The position numbers were made by a program, and so were the translations under genes. The notes beneath the pieces are model-generated. The model did not search any database, was not told the DNA's origin, and worked only from the letters and a program-made list of their open reading frames with translations. From Methanothrix harundinacea 6Ac (lineage in GTDB: Archaea > Halobacteriota > Methanosarcinia > Methanotrichales > Methanotrichaceae): a stretch of 64,000 nucleotides of DNA. How positions within the stretch are numbered: position 1 is the stretch's first letter; each line of letters starts with the position of its first letter. The stretch spans positions 1,860,001 through 1,924,000 of the forward strand of contig NC_017527.1 in NCBI RefSeq assembly GCF_000235565.1, written 5' to 3'. Positions 50,482 through 59,197 of the stretch are shown here, in pieces.

Positions 50482-52797
50482 ATGAAAAAGGTTCTTTCGT
50501 TGGGTTTGATCTGCCTTTTGAGCTTATCTTTGAGCTCGGCGATCTTTTCATCTGCCGTGGCCCAGGCCGATCCTGGGAGCACGGGCAGGATGACGATTCA
50601 GTACCTTCTCGAAGATCCCGCGATCCAGAGGGGCGCCGACACCCTGACGACCGCCGAAGGGTCCGTCGAGGTCTACGACTCGGTGACGATCCCCGGGCTT
50701 CACCACCGGATCGTCCCCGGGGAGCCGATCCTCCCCTTCAGGACCGCCAGGATACTGATACCCTACGGCCAGGAGGTCTCGGAGGTGAAGGTGTTCCCCG
50801 GAAACGAGAGGTATCTGGGCAGAGTCTCGATAAGGCCCGGCCAGACCTCTGTCCCCATTGGATTCACCAGGAACTGTACCAGCTGCCATCCCGAGGTCAA
50901 CTGGACAGAGACCCCGGACCTCGCCCTCAGGGACGAGGAGATCTACGAGTCCGAGAGCCCATATCCCGGGGAGCCCTCCTCAATCCTGGGGGTTCAGAAG
51001 AAGAACGGCTACCAGATCCTCTACGTAAACCTCTACCCGATCAGGTACATCCCCAAGACGGGCGAAGCTTACAGCTATGGGGCCTTCGACGTCGAGGTGA
51101 CGACCGCCCCCGCCGAGACCCTGGACCTGGGGATGTATAGAGGCCTCTCGGAGGATCGGGATCAGGTCAGAAAGATCGTCGACAACCCCGAGAAGACGGG
51201 GACCTACGCCCCAGACCTGGCGATGACGGGAAAGTCCCTTCTTCTGGAAGGAGATTACGATTACGTCATCATCACCAACCAGTACCTCAAAGACGCCCCG
51301 GGACCCTACAACTTCCAGGCCCTGGCCGACCATAAGAAAAAGAAGGGTCTGAACGCGGCGATCGTCACCGTGGAGGAGATCTACGCCGCCTACAAGTACA
51401 CCTACCACAGGGACGATCAGGAGATGATCAGAAACTTCATCAAGGACGCTTATAAGCACAACGGTATAAAATACCTCCTCCTCGGCGGTGACGGTGATGG
51501 GGCGAGGGTCGGCGGGGAGACCTGGGACGCCATCGTTCCAGCAAGGCTCCTTTATGCCTGGGCTTACGAGCCCGATCCCGACTGCTGCGCCGTCCCAAAA
51601 GAGAAGGTGGGGATAGCATCCGACGTCTACTACGCCTGTCTTGAGGGAACCTTCGACGGGAACAACAACGGGATATACGGCGAGCCGACCGACGGCGTCA
51701 ACTTCCAGGCGGACGTCTACGTCGGCCGGGCGCCGGTGGACAACTACGCTGAGCTCTCCAACTTCGTCCGGAAGACGATCGCCTACGAGTCGACTCGGGC
51801 CGACGATCCTTACCTGACCGCCATCTGGCTCGTCGGCGAGTACCTGGAGCCGATGGCCTACCTGACTACTAACCTGAGCGAGATCGAGGATCATGCCCCT
51901 GAGGAGCAGGGCTGCGGTGACGGTGGCTGTGGCGGCGGTGGCTGCGGCGGAGAGGGCGGCTGTCTCGATCGGTGGGGTGGCGACTACAAAGACCAGATTA
52001 AGGAGATCATACCCGAGGAGTTCAACATCTGGACCCTCTACGATCGGGACTATCGCGGCGGCGACTGCGAACCCGACCAGCATAACTGGCCTCGATCCCT
52101 CCTGATGGAGAAGATCGATGCCAATATGATCCACGCCATAAACCACGTCGGAACGGCGAACTTCTGCGACATCGTCGCCTACGTCATGAAGATGGGGTAC
52201 AACCACGCCGACGCCCTCAATAACAGCAAGTACTTCTTCGGATACTCCCAGGCGGGGTATGCGGCCTCCTTCGACAACAGGGACCCCGAGGCGGTTTACC
52301 TCCCCCACGACTCCGTCCTCGAGCACTTCGTCACAGCTCCGGGAGGGGCCTTCGCCTTCATAGGGAACAGCAGGTACGGCCTCATCGACCTCAACAGCAT
52401 CAACGACAGCCCATCCCAGAAGTTCGACAAGGCGTTCTGGGAGGAGATCTTCAACTCATCGTATACAAATGGGAACAGGAGCATCGGCCTTGTCCACCAG
52501 ATCTCCAGGGAGAGCTTAATCGGGGGGGTTTTGGGTGCCGACGAGATGAGGTACTGCTACTTCAGCATCAACCTCCTCGGCGATCCCGAGACCCCCTTCC
52601 TCTTCCCAGGGGCCGTTCCGGCTGCGGTCGCCGAACCTCCGGCGCCGGCAGCCGATCCCGGCGCAGCGGTTAAGAGGAGCGACTCGAGCCCCGAGATCCC
52701 CACCATCCTCAGCGGGGAGATGAGATTCGAGTTCGGAGAGCCTATGGAGTTCAAATTCGGCGAGGGGATGGGCATGCCGGGGATCAAGCCCCTCTGA
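50482..52797 (+). CDS. secreted C25-like (gingipain family) peptidase, catalytic Cys apparently replaced
   Basis: The 771-residue exported protein (signal peptide through about residue 28) has a propeptide-like region. The C25 domain starts near YDYVIITNQYL and contains YLLLGGDGD, VYVGRAPV and the catalytic-His region INHVGTANF (His555). The usual YSQGCY motif reads YSQAGY at residues 588-593, so the expected Cys is Gly592. A Cys/Gly-rich insert (GCGDGGCGGGGCGGEGGC) lies near residues 476-494. It may be a pseudo-enzyme, or Cys may be misplaced. It follows the RND/COG1361 pair after a 220-bp spacer with its own TATA (tttataag, about 50320-50328). Confidence 0.75.
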   Translation: MKKVLSLGLICLLSLSLSSAIFSSAVAQADPGSTGRMTIQYLLEDPAIQRGADTLTTAEGSVEVYDSVTIPGLHHRIVPGEPILPFRTARILIPYGQEVSEVKVFPGNERYLGRVSIRPGQTSVPIGFTRNCTSCHPEVNWTETPDLALRDEEIYESESPYPGEPSSILGVQKKNGYQILYVNLYPIRYIPKTGEAYSYGAFDVEVTTAPAETLDLGMYRGLSEDRDQVRKIVDNPEKTGTYAPDLAMTGKSLLLEGDYDYVIITNQYLKDAPGPYNFQALADHKKKKGLNAAIVTVEEIYAAYKYTYHRDDQEMIRNFIKDAYKHNGIKYLLLGGDGDGARVGGETWDAIVPARLLYAWAYEPDPDCCAVPKEKVGIASDVYYACLEGTFDGNNNGIYGEPTDGVNFQADVYVGRAPVDNYAELSNFVRKTIAYESTRADDPYLTAIWLVGEYLEPMAYLTTNLSEIEDHAPEEQGCGDGGCGGGGCGGEGGCLDRWGGDYKDQIKEIIPEEFNIWTLYDRDYRGGDCEPDQHNWPRSLLMEKIDANMIHAINHVGTANFCDIVAYVMKMGYNHADALNNSKYFFGYSQAGYAASFDNRDPEAVYLPHDSVLEHFVTAPGGAFAFIGNSRYGLIDLNSINDSPSQKFDKAFWEEIFNSSYTNGNRSIGLVHQISRESLIGGVLGADEMRYCYFSINLLGDPETPFLFPGAVPAAVAEPPAPAADPGAAVKRSDSSPEIPTILSGEMRFEFGEPMEFKFGEGMGMPGIKPL

Positions 52798-52846
52798 CCT
52801 CTTTTTTCGTCCCTGGGCTGGAGGTCTCCTCCGGCCCCCATCCACC

Positions 52847-53686
52847 TCAATCAAGCCTCAGGTCCAGGCCCACCCCCACCTCTCTCAGGTCGGCGACCCC
52901 AGCCAGGGCCAGCCTAGAGGGGAGGTCGGTGCAGTGGCAAGGGTGGATCCGCCGGGGTCGCACCCTCTCGAGGTACCTCTTCGTCTCCTCCAACCGCCTC
53001 TCCGACGGTTTCATGAGATGGAGGCCGCCGATGAGGTCAACGACCCTCCTCTCCCCGGTGATCCTCATCGCCTGCTCTAGGATGTTGCAGATGCCAGAGT
53101 GGGAGCAGCCGGTGACGATGACGATCCCCTCGTCCGAACGATAAGCCAGGGCGGAGTCGTCCATCAAAAAGTCGTCCTCCTCGCCCCCTCCGATGGTGAC
53201 CTTTCCCAGGGGGGATTCGGCCTCGAAGTCGTTCTCCCGGAGGATCTCCCCCAGGAAGACGAGCCGGTCTGTTAGCCAGACCGGCTCCTCGCTCAGGGTG
53301 AGATCGAAGTGTCGGCAGAGCTCTCCGGGACGGAGGAGAGGCCCCATCTCCCCCAGGGTTCCGATCCTCCTCGATAGGAAAACTGCGGGATGGGCCACCA
53401 GGGCAGGGGTCTTATGGTGGACCCCCTCGACCTTCGCCTCGGTGATGAGCCTGACCAGGGGGCCCAGCCCCCAGGTGTGGTCTAGGTGGCCGTGGGAGAG
53501 GACGACGTAATCGAGGTCCAAGAGGTCGATCCCCATCTTTCGGGCGTTATCGATGAAGAGGTCGGAGTACCCCAGATCGAAGAGGATCTTCTTTCCTCCC
53601 TCCTCGAGGTAGTAGGAGACCCCCGGCTCCCCCCGGAAGTAGCGGTCTATCAACGTGTTGTTGTCCACCAGAACCTTCAGCCTCAT
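52847..53686 (-). CDS. MBL-fold metallohydrolase, dihydropterin/RFAP synthase-like (MJ0301 family)
   Basis: The 279-residue protein has the metallo-beta-lactamase motif LSHGHLDHTWGL (HxHxDH-type), TGCSHSGICNILEQA and a final HPCHCTDLPSR. These features match the family that includes MJ0301, a 7,8-dihydropterin-6-methyl-4-(ribofuranosyl)aminobenzene-phosphate synthase of methanopterin synthesis, but many relatives have unknown activity. The ATG at 53684-53686 has GGTGG 7 nt upstream; an in-frame ATG at 53731 is less likely. No other methanopterin genes are nearby. Confidence 0.8.
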   Translation of the reverse strand: MRLKVLVDNNTLIDRYFRGEPGVSYYLEEGGKKILFDLGYSDLFIDNARKMGIDLLDLDYVVLSHGHLDHTWGLGPLVRLITEAKVEGVHHKTPALVAHPAVFLSRRIGTLGEMGPLLRPGELCRHFDLTLSEEPVWLTDRLVFLGEILRENDFEAESPLGKVTIGGGEEDDFLMDDSALAYRSDEGIVIVTGCSHSGICNILEQAMRITGERRVVDLIGGLHLMKPSERRLEETKRYLERVRPRRIHPCHCTDLPSRLALAGVADLREVGVGLDLRLD

Positions 53687-53958
53687 ATAATAACCACCTA
53701 CCTTCTGCTTCCTGATCCCCCGGACCTTCATCCTCTTAGCCTTGCGGATTTGTTCGGCCTAGGCCTTCTCTCATCTATTCACAGCCCCTCCATATTTCGC
53801 ATCGATCTTATCGATATTTCCCTCCGACGGTCCCCATCTTCAGGGACATATTCCAATCATCAGGGGCCGCGAGATCTTCCGTTCCGGGGAGGAAGATACA
53901 AAAATCCAAAAGGTTTATTAGATGAGAGGAGAAAATGGTAGGTCAGGAGGTGACGAGA
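53687..53958. other. divergent spacer, promoter of DUF378 gene
   Basis: gtttatta at 53913-53920 with ccaaaag upstream makes a BRE/TATA that predicts transcription near 53942, between the ATG at 53935 and the ribosome-binding site GGAGG at 53946. This supports the later TTG start of the DUF378 gene. Nothing else is recognised. Confidence 0.5.
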
Positions 53959-54159
53959 TTGGCTAAGTTAGCTCCATTGGATCTTCTGGCCATAGTGCTG
54001 GTGGTAGTCGGCGGCCTGAACTGGGGGCTTTACGCCTTCGGTTTTAACCTGGTGAGCATCCTGCTTGGATGGATGCCCATCCTCGAGAAGGTCGTCTACG
54101 TCTTGGTGGCCCTGGCGGCGATATACCTCGCGGTCCTGACCCCCAAGCTCTCCAAGTAG
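53959..54159 (+). CDS. DUF378 small membrane protein
   Basis: A 66-residue protein with two transmembrane helices (LLAIVLVVVGGLNWGLYAF and VVYVLVALAAIYLAVL) and the DUF378 GGLNWGL motif. The start is taken as TTG 53959, 5 nt after AGGAGGTGA (53945-53953); the ATG at 53935 lies upstream of the predicted transcript start. Function in the family is unknown. It is monocistronic. Confidence 0.85.
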   Translation: MAKLAPLDLLAIVLVVVGGLNWGLYAFGFNLVSILLGWMPILEKVVYVLVALAAIYLAVLTPKLSK

Positions 54160-54263
54160 GGAAGAAGAATAAAAAGTCTGGGGTGGTGACCGCGCCCCAC
54201 CCCCGGCGTTTCTCCCCCCCTTTTTTGATCGCCATCTTCGTCCCCTCTGGCTATATCTAGCCT

Positions 54264-55016
54264 TCAGAGGAGGTTTGGGGCCAGGGCCTCCCCCGCCTCG
54301 ATAACCCCCAGCAGCTCCATGGAGACGATCAGGATCGGCTGGTGGAGGAGGTAGATCGGAAGGGAGCATCTCCCCAGGGCGCAGATCCCCCTGGCTGGCG
54401 ATGGCGGGGGGGTCTTTGGGAGGGGGCATCTCCTCTCCCCCCCGGGGTAGAGGAGGCCTCCGAGGAAGATCCCCACCAGGACGACGCCGGACCAGGGGAG
54501 GATGGGAAAGTAGTCGACGGAATAAAAGCCGGAAGGTACGAGGCCGAGGGGCAAGAGCCAGGGGGAGGCGACGGCCTGCCCCCGGAGGATGAGGCCTGCG
54601 GCGATGGCCCCCACCCCCAGGGGGAGGGCGAGACGGGGCCTGTCAGCGAGGGGGATGGAGAGGATTATGGTGATTCCGATGAGGTGGAGGACGCCGAAGA
54701 CGACGAACCCCTCCCCCAGGAGGAGGAGGGTGGAGAGGGTCACGCCCATCCCCCAGGAGAAGATCCCGATCCCCCGCCGGAGGAGCCTCAAACCGCCCCC
54801 GTCCCTGGCGGTGCTGATCGCGAGGGAGACGCCGACGAGGAGGAGGAAGATCGAGGCCGTCGCCTCTGCGATCAGGGAGATCCCCCCGGATCGGAGGTCG
54901 ACGACCCGGGCCCCTGAGAAGAAGGCGAGGTCGTAGAGGGCGTGAAAGCCCACCATCATCAGGACGGCGACTCCCCGGAGGAGGTCGATCTCCCAGTACC
55001 GGATCAGGCCTGCCAT
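54264..55016 (-). CDS. DUF1624-type membrane protein (heparan-N-acetyltransferase-like)
   Basis: The 250-residue protein has about seven transmembrane helices. The opening RYWEIDLLRGVAVLMMVGFHALYDL contains the conserved RGxxxxxMxxxH-like acyltransferase motif of the YeiB/HGSNAT/DUF1624 group. FGVLHLIGITIIL and LPIYLLHQPILI are other signature segments. Members are predicted to transfer acyl groups across the membrane to sugars or lipids; the acceptor here is unknown. ATG 55016 is preferred to 55025. A local Cys pair (GICALGRCSLP) is on the loop before the last helix. Confidence 0.85.
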   Translation of the reverse strand: MAGLIRYWEIDLLRGVAVLMMVGFHALYDLAFFSGARVVDLRSGGISLIAEATASIFLLLVGVSLAISTARDGGGLRLLRRGIGIFSWGMGVTLSTLLLLGEGFVVFGVLHLIGITIILSIPLADRPRLALPLGVGAIAAGLILRGQAVASPWLLPLGLVPSGFYSVDYFPILPWSGVVLVGIFLGGLLYPGGERRCPLPKTPPPSPARGICALGRCSLPIYLLHQPILIVSMELLGVIEAGEALAPNLL

Positions 55017-55117
55017 AAAACTCACACCCTGATCATCGGCGAACTTTTATCGTAGGGTCGTCGAGAGAAGGAAGGTCCAGAAGACCGGATCCGGCGGCAA
55101 AAGAGGTGGGGGGCCCC

Positions 55118-55543
55118 TCAGGGCATCAGGCCGGGACCCGCCGCGAACCTGCCGTCCAGACCCTCCCCCTTTATGTCGCCAGGTCGATAGTCGTTGATGA
55201 AGTAGTATAGTGGCCATCCCTTGTAGGTAGTCTGGGCCAGGCCATCCTCCCGATAGATGGTCCCGAAGTCGAAGTTGCTCAGGTTCAGGGGTATCACCAC
55301 CTGGCCCGCATGAAAGGGCGGCCAGTATTGGATGCAGGTTTCGCCGCAGCTGCTCGTTCCGCTACCGGGGACGTCTCCAGAGAAGTAGTAGAGGGTGTAT
55401 CCACCCTCGTCCACCAGGTAATCCCCCAGCCCTTCCGCTGAGGCTAGGCTGATGGTGTTGGCAGGGGCTGCGGCCCCTGTGGCGACGATGGCAAAGGACG
55501 CCACCGCCAGGGCCAGCAAGGCTGGGATCTTCAATTTTATCAC
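55118..55543 (-). CDS. exported COG4315 protein with Y-x-(F/W/Y)-D repeat motif
   Basis: A 141-residue protein with signal peptide (IPALLALAVASFAIVATGAAA). The mature part carries YTLYYFSGDVPGSGTSSCGETC, then QYWPPF, and REDGLAQTTYKGWPLYYFIND. These are hallmarks of the COG4315 'secreted repeat of unknown function' family, in which two copies of an L-Y-x-F motif flank a Cys pair. The GTG at 55541-55543 was selected because residues before it lack protein character. Its neighbour at 55635-56054 is a paralogue; both are minus strand. Confidence 0.8.
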   Translation of the reverse strand: MIKLKIPALLALAVASFAIVATGAAAPANTISLASAEGLGDYLVDEGGYTLYYFSGDVPGSGTSSCGETCIQYWPPFHAGQVVIPLNLSNFDFGTIYREDGLAQTTYKGWPLYYFINDYRPGDIKGEGLDGRFAAGPGLMP

Positions 55544-55634
55544 CGACCCCTTATCCTCCCGCTCAACGTTTAAAGGTTCCGAGTGGAAGGGATGGAAAAA
55601 TGGCCCCGCAAGGCCCCCTCGTCCCGAGGAGGCT

Positions 55635-56054
55635 TCAGGGGGCGACGACGGACCAGACCCCGCCGAGGCCCTGGCCCAGGACGTCTCCGGGGGCCTTGTC
55701 CTCGAAGTACCGGTAGAGGGGCCATCCCTTATAGGTGGTCTGGAAGGTGCCATCTTCTCGGGGGATCCCGCCAAAATCGGTCACGTTCAGCTCCGGAGGG
55801 ACCTCGATCTCCGGGGCGAAGAAGGGAGGCCACCGCTCAGCGCAGTCGTCGATGCAGGCGCTGACGCCGCTTTCGGGAACGTCGTTGGCGAAGGTGTAGA
55901 GGGTCATCCCCTCTCCGTCGACGAGGAAGGGTCCCAGGCCACCATCCATCGATATCTTCACAGTGTAGGTGGGCTCAATGGCTTCATCTCCTAGGGCGGA
56001 GCCCGCGACGAAGGTCGCGAGGAACGCCAGGGCCAGAAGGGTTTTGGATATCAA
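55635..56054 (-). CDS. exported COG4315 protein, paralogue of the adjacent gene
   Basis: The 139-residue protein starts with TTG at 56052-56054, preceded by GAGGTGAGAAA, and has the signal peptide LLALAFLATFVAGSALG. The mature domain shows MTLYTFANDVPESGVSACIDDC, RWPPFF and REDGTFQTTYKGWPLYRYFED, the same pattern as the neighbour at 55118. The two Cys residues are conserved in both. The duplication is likely local, but sequence divergence suggests it is old or that the pair has specialised. Function unknown; heme or metal handling is speculation. Confidence 0.8.
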   Translation of the reverse strand: MISKTLLALAFLATFVAGSALGDEAIEPTYTVKISMDGGLGPFLVDGEGMTLYTFANDVPESGVSACIDDCAERWPPFFAPEIEVPPELNVTDFGGIPREDGTFQTTYKGWPLYRYFEDKAPGDVLGQGLGGVWSVVAP

Positions 56055-56127
56055 TTTCTCACCTCTGGACTTTATTTGCGCTGCACCGATATTAAGATTT
56101 TCCGGGATGGACGCAGGGACCGACGGC

Positions 56128-56583
56128 TCAGCCGTCCTTCGGCTTGTAGGACGGGTCCCTCTCCGCCTCGACCCCCCCGGGCGAGTCAAAGTGCTCCTCG
56201 TAGGGCTTGATGTCGAGGATGGGGCTACCATCGAGGGCGTCGAGGCCGGTGACGGTGATCTTCCTCCCCTCGACGTTCAGGACCTCCACCACCGTAAGTC
56301 CGATGGGGTTTGGCCTCCTGGGGGATCTGGTGGCAAAGAGCCCCCTCTTGGGGATCGACTCGTCGCCCATGGGATGGACGAGGAGGTCATAGCCGAGGGC
56401 ACGGTGGATGTAGTAGATGACGAAGACGTGCCTGTACCTCTCGATGCCCTGGAGGGCTTCCAGATACCTCTCGTCGATCTCGAGGGTGGAGAGGGAGTTT
56501 CTCATCGTCTTGGGGTCCTCCGGCTCGCCGAAGTCGCAGTGGACGACGCCTATCGGGGTGAAGGTGACTGGCTCCAGGTTCAT
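56128..56583 (-). CDS. second TrmO/TsaA-family protein
   Basis: The 151-residue protein has the TsaA fold pattern: FTPIGVVHCDF, HVFVIYYIHRAL, then RGLFATRSPRRPNPIGL and DALDGSPILDIKPY. It shares the tRNA-methyltransferase motif with the gene at 19586-20008 but differs in the first half, with a longer linker (LSTLEIDERYLEALQGIERY). One of the two may be the real TrmO; the other may modify another substrate or tRNA. It lies next to the COG4315 genes on the same strand. Confidence 0.82.
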   Translation of the reverse strand: MNLEPVTFTPIGVVHCDFGEPEDPKTMRNSLSTLEIDERYLEALQGIERYRHVFVIYYIHRALGYDLLVHPMGDESIPKRGLFATRSPRRPNPIGLTVVEVLNVEGRKITVTGLDALDGSPILDIKPYEEHFDSPGGVEAERDPSYKPKDG

Positions 56584-56674
56584 ATCGTATCAGGTTTAGT
56601 AGTCTTCCATTATCAGATTTTCTCTCCTTTATTGCATAGGGGTCGATCTGAACGGACAGGACCGACCCCGGCCC

Positions 56675-57106
56675 TCACGCCTGGGAGAAGACGGAGGGGG
56701 TGGCGGAGACGTCGTAGAAGGTCCGGGAGAGCTTCTCCGGGTAGACGACGACGAGCTTTGGAACCTCGCTCCCGAGGCGTCTTGCGTCGTAGAGGTAGTA
56801 GCCGCTTTTGAGCTCCCCCGCCCCCCGGGATACCAGGACCGCCCGGTGGGGCTCGGTCTTCCTCACCGAGAGGTTGCCGAAGCCTGAGAAGAGGTCCAAG
56901 AGCTCCGGCTCGATGTGCTTGGTTCCCAGGGCGAGGACGTAGAGCCTGGCGAAGGGGTCGAGGGCGAACCTGACATCGAATACTGCGTCGCCATCTTCGA
57001 GGGACATGGTCACCTCCCGGACCTGGATGTACTCCCTCCCCCGGTCGGCTAAGGCCGGGGAGGTGAAGAGGATGACCACCAGAAGAAATGCCGCCCTCGA
57101 TCTCAT
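56675..57106 (-). CDS. small exported protein, unknown function
   Basis: A 143-residue protein with a signal peptide (MRSRAAFLLVVILFTSPALA) and a mainly beta-stranded mature part: YIQVREVTMSLEDGDAVFDVRF, LDPFARLYVLALG, then RAVLVSRGAGELKSGYYLYDARRLG. It lies 6 nt downstream of the small zinc-ribbon membrane protein gene on the same strand, so the two are an operon and may act together at the membrane. I do not recognise a family. Confidence 0.6.
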   Translation of the reverse strand: MRSRAAFLLVVILFTSPALADRGREYIQVREVTMSLEDGDAVFDVRFALDPFARLYVLALGTKHIEPELLDLFSGFGNLSVRKTEPHRAVLVSRGAGELKSGYYLYDARRLGSEVPKLVVVYPEKLSRTFYDVSATPSVFSQA

Positions 57107-57112
57107 AACCTC

Positions 57113-57310
57113 TCAACCTTGGGGCGCCTTGAGGATGACGGGGACGATGAGCATCAGGATCAAAAGGCCTATGAAGACGAGGAAGAAGAGGGTCTGCCGT
57201 CGCTGGGCGGATCTGTACTTCGACTCGCAGACCTCGTCGCAGAAGGTCTCCGCATCATCGATGGTCTTGCCGCAGACGATGCAGTGCTTGTGAGATGGCG
57301 CTTTTGTCAA
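57113..57310 (-). CDS. DUF2116-type zinc-ribbon membrane protein
   Basis: The 65-residue protein has an N-terminal zinc ribbon (HCIVCGKTIDD...FCDEVC: CxxC and CxxxC pairs) and one C-terminal helix (LFFLVFIGLLILMLIVPVIL). The start is TTG 57310 after GGTGATCGGG, or GTG 57319. The long frame to 57574 runs through non-protein sequence and a divergent promoter. DUF2116 proteins are widespread in methanogens; a role in membrane protein quality control is often suggested but unproven. It is co-transcribed with the exported protein gene at 56675. Confidence 0.78.
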   Translation of the reverse strand: MTKAPSHKHCIVCGKTIDDAETFCDEVCESKYRSAQRRQTLFFLVFIGLLILMLIVPVILKAPQG

Positions 57311-57437
57311 CCCGATCACCAACGTCGACCCTATTGGCTGGAGCGTAGATAAGATTTTTGGACGACGGAGGGGCTCGGCGACAGAATTGATGGAAAGACG
57401 TATTATGGATTGGAGGGATCTCGCCTCTGGTGGACGT

Positions 57438-59153
57438 ATGCTGAGATTGACCTTAGCGATCTTGATAGCCCTCTCTTCCGGCCTCCTCATCGGGGCCGAA
57501 GCCAGGATGTACATCGTCGACGACGACGGCTTTGCCCAGTACCGCACCATTGGCGAGGCCATCGCCGTAGCCAAGGATGGCGATACGATATATGTGAAGG
57601 CCGGAACTTACCGGGAGCACATCACCTTGAACAACAGGATCATATTGATGCCCCCCCGGGGGGAGGATGGGGCCGTCAACCTCGTCGGCGATGGAAACGA
57701 CATCGGGATCGAGGTCCTCGCCGACGGCTGCAGGATTGAGGGGCTCACCATATCGGACTTCACGGGGCCGGGGATCTACGTCAATTCCCAAGGAAACGAG
57801 ATCGTAAAGAACGTCCTCGTGGATAACGTCCACGGCATCTTCCTCAACGGCACCTCCGAGAACCTCCTCGAGAAAAACCGGCAGGAGGGAGGGTACAGCG
57901 GCATCGTCCTCCTCTCATCCTCCCAGAACACCGTTACGGGGAACGTCGCCAAGGACTGTAGGGGCTCAAAGGAGGTCCCGGGGGCGGGGATCCGCCTAGT
58001 CCTGGGGAGCTCAGAGAACGAGATCATAGGAGGATGGATCAATAGCTGCAATTATGGGGTCCTCGTCGAGGGCGGCTCCTCCGCCAACGCGGTCCGGGAG
58101 GTGCTCTTCGATAACGTCACCACCGCCATCGCCCTCAACTCCGTCGCGAAGAACCTGATCGAGAAGAACAACGTCTCGAACTCTACGAACGGAATCGTCG
58201 TCGCCACATCTTCGGAGAACGTGGTGGCGGAAAACCGCCTCTCAGACCTCGACCTCGCGATTATGATCTCGTTTGGGTCTACGGCCAACGTCCTCACCAC
58301 TAATCACGTCGAAAGGGCCAACTCGGGGATCGTGATCACCGAATCTACGGCGAACAACTTCGACGAAAATCGCCTCGTAGGGGTCCGGCTCGGCCTCTCC
58401 GTCGATGGATCGGGGGCTGAGAGCTTCGATAACGCGATCCCTGAATCGAACACCATCGACGGCGATCCTATCCTCTACCTCTACGGCCGATCCGACGAGG
58501 TGGTGGCGGATCGGAAGTTAGGCCACATCACCCTCGCCTCCTGCGATAACTGTACTGTAGATGGGTGCATCGTCACCAACGACGCCCTATTCACCCACTC
58601 ATCGAAGGGGTGCAGGATAGTGGAGAACGTCGTCTCCAAAGCCTATGGGATGCTGATCCGGAGATCCGACGGCAACGAGTTCAGGGGCAACCAGGTCTCT
58701 GAGAGCAGGGTCGGCGGGATCATGCTGGTGGAGTCGGGGGGGAACGTCATCAAGGAGAACAACCTCTCCAGGAACGGCTGGGACGGCCTCCTCCTCCGAA
58801 GATCGGAGAAGAACCGGGTCCTATCCAACACCGCCGAGGCTAACCAGCAGGCTGGGATCAGGCTCGACGGATCCAACGACGCGGAGATCGCCGAAAACTC
58901 CGTCATCGGAAACGGCGTCGGCATCTCCATCAGCGGGTCGGCGGGCTGCATAGTCTACAGGAACAACCTGATCGAAAACTCCGTCCAGGCGGAGGACGAC
59001 GGGGAGAACCTCTGGGACTGGGGAGCCCTGAAGGGCGGAAACTACTGGTCTGATCACCCCTGCGACGGCAGCCCCTGCCTTGCCCAGCCGAGGCCCGTTG
59101 GGGTCAATGCCTCCGACTTCTACCCCTTCGGAGAGAGGGATGGATGGGCATGA
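57438..59153 (+). CDS. exported NosD-type right-handed parallel beta-helix protein
   Basis: The 571-residue protein starts at ATG 57438 (GGTGG just upstream) with a signal peptide (LRLTLAILIALSSGLLIGAEA). A pectate-lyase/NosD beta helix then spans residues about 20-545. Repeated units of about 22-24 residues contain the pattern GIxLxxSxxNxIxxN, for example GIFLNGTSENLLEKN, GIVVATSSENVVAEN and GIVITESTANNFDEN. It ends NLWDWGALKGGNYWSDHPCDG. NosD domains bind sugars or copper-associated proteins; methanogens carry many as surface proteins. Earlier in-frame ATGs (57387, 57405) are possible. Confidence 0.85.
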   Translation: MLRLTLAILIALSSGLLIGAEARMYIVDDDGFAQYRTIGEAIAVAKDGDTIYVKAGTYREHITLNNRIILMPPRGEDGAVNLVGDGNDIGIEVLADGCRIEGLTISDFTGPGIYVNSQGNEIVKNVLVDNVHGIFLNGTSENLLEKNRQEGGYSGIVLLSSSQNTVTGNVAKDCRGSKEVPGAGIRLVLGSSENEIIGGWINSCNYGVLVEGGSSANAVREVLFDNVTTAIALNSVAKNLIEKNNVSNSTNGIVVATSSENVVAENRLSDLDLAIMISFGSTANVLTTNHVERANSGIVITESTANNFDENRLVGVRLGLSVDGSGAESFDNAIPESNTIDGDPILYLYGRSDEVVADRKLGHITLASCDNCTVDGCIVTNDALFTHSSKGCRIVENVVSKAYGMLIRRSDGNEFRGNQVSESRVGGIMLVESGGNVIKENNLSRNGWDGLLLRRSEKNRVLSNTAEANQQAGIRLDGSNDAEIAENSVIGNGVGISISGSAGCIVYRNNLIENSVQAEDDGENLWDWGALKGGNYWSDHPCDGSPCLAQPRPVGVNASDFYPFGERDGWA

Positions 59154-59197
59154 GAGCCGAAATGTACTTGAAGGGGTCGGTGGAATAGGAGGACCTC

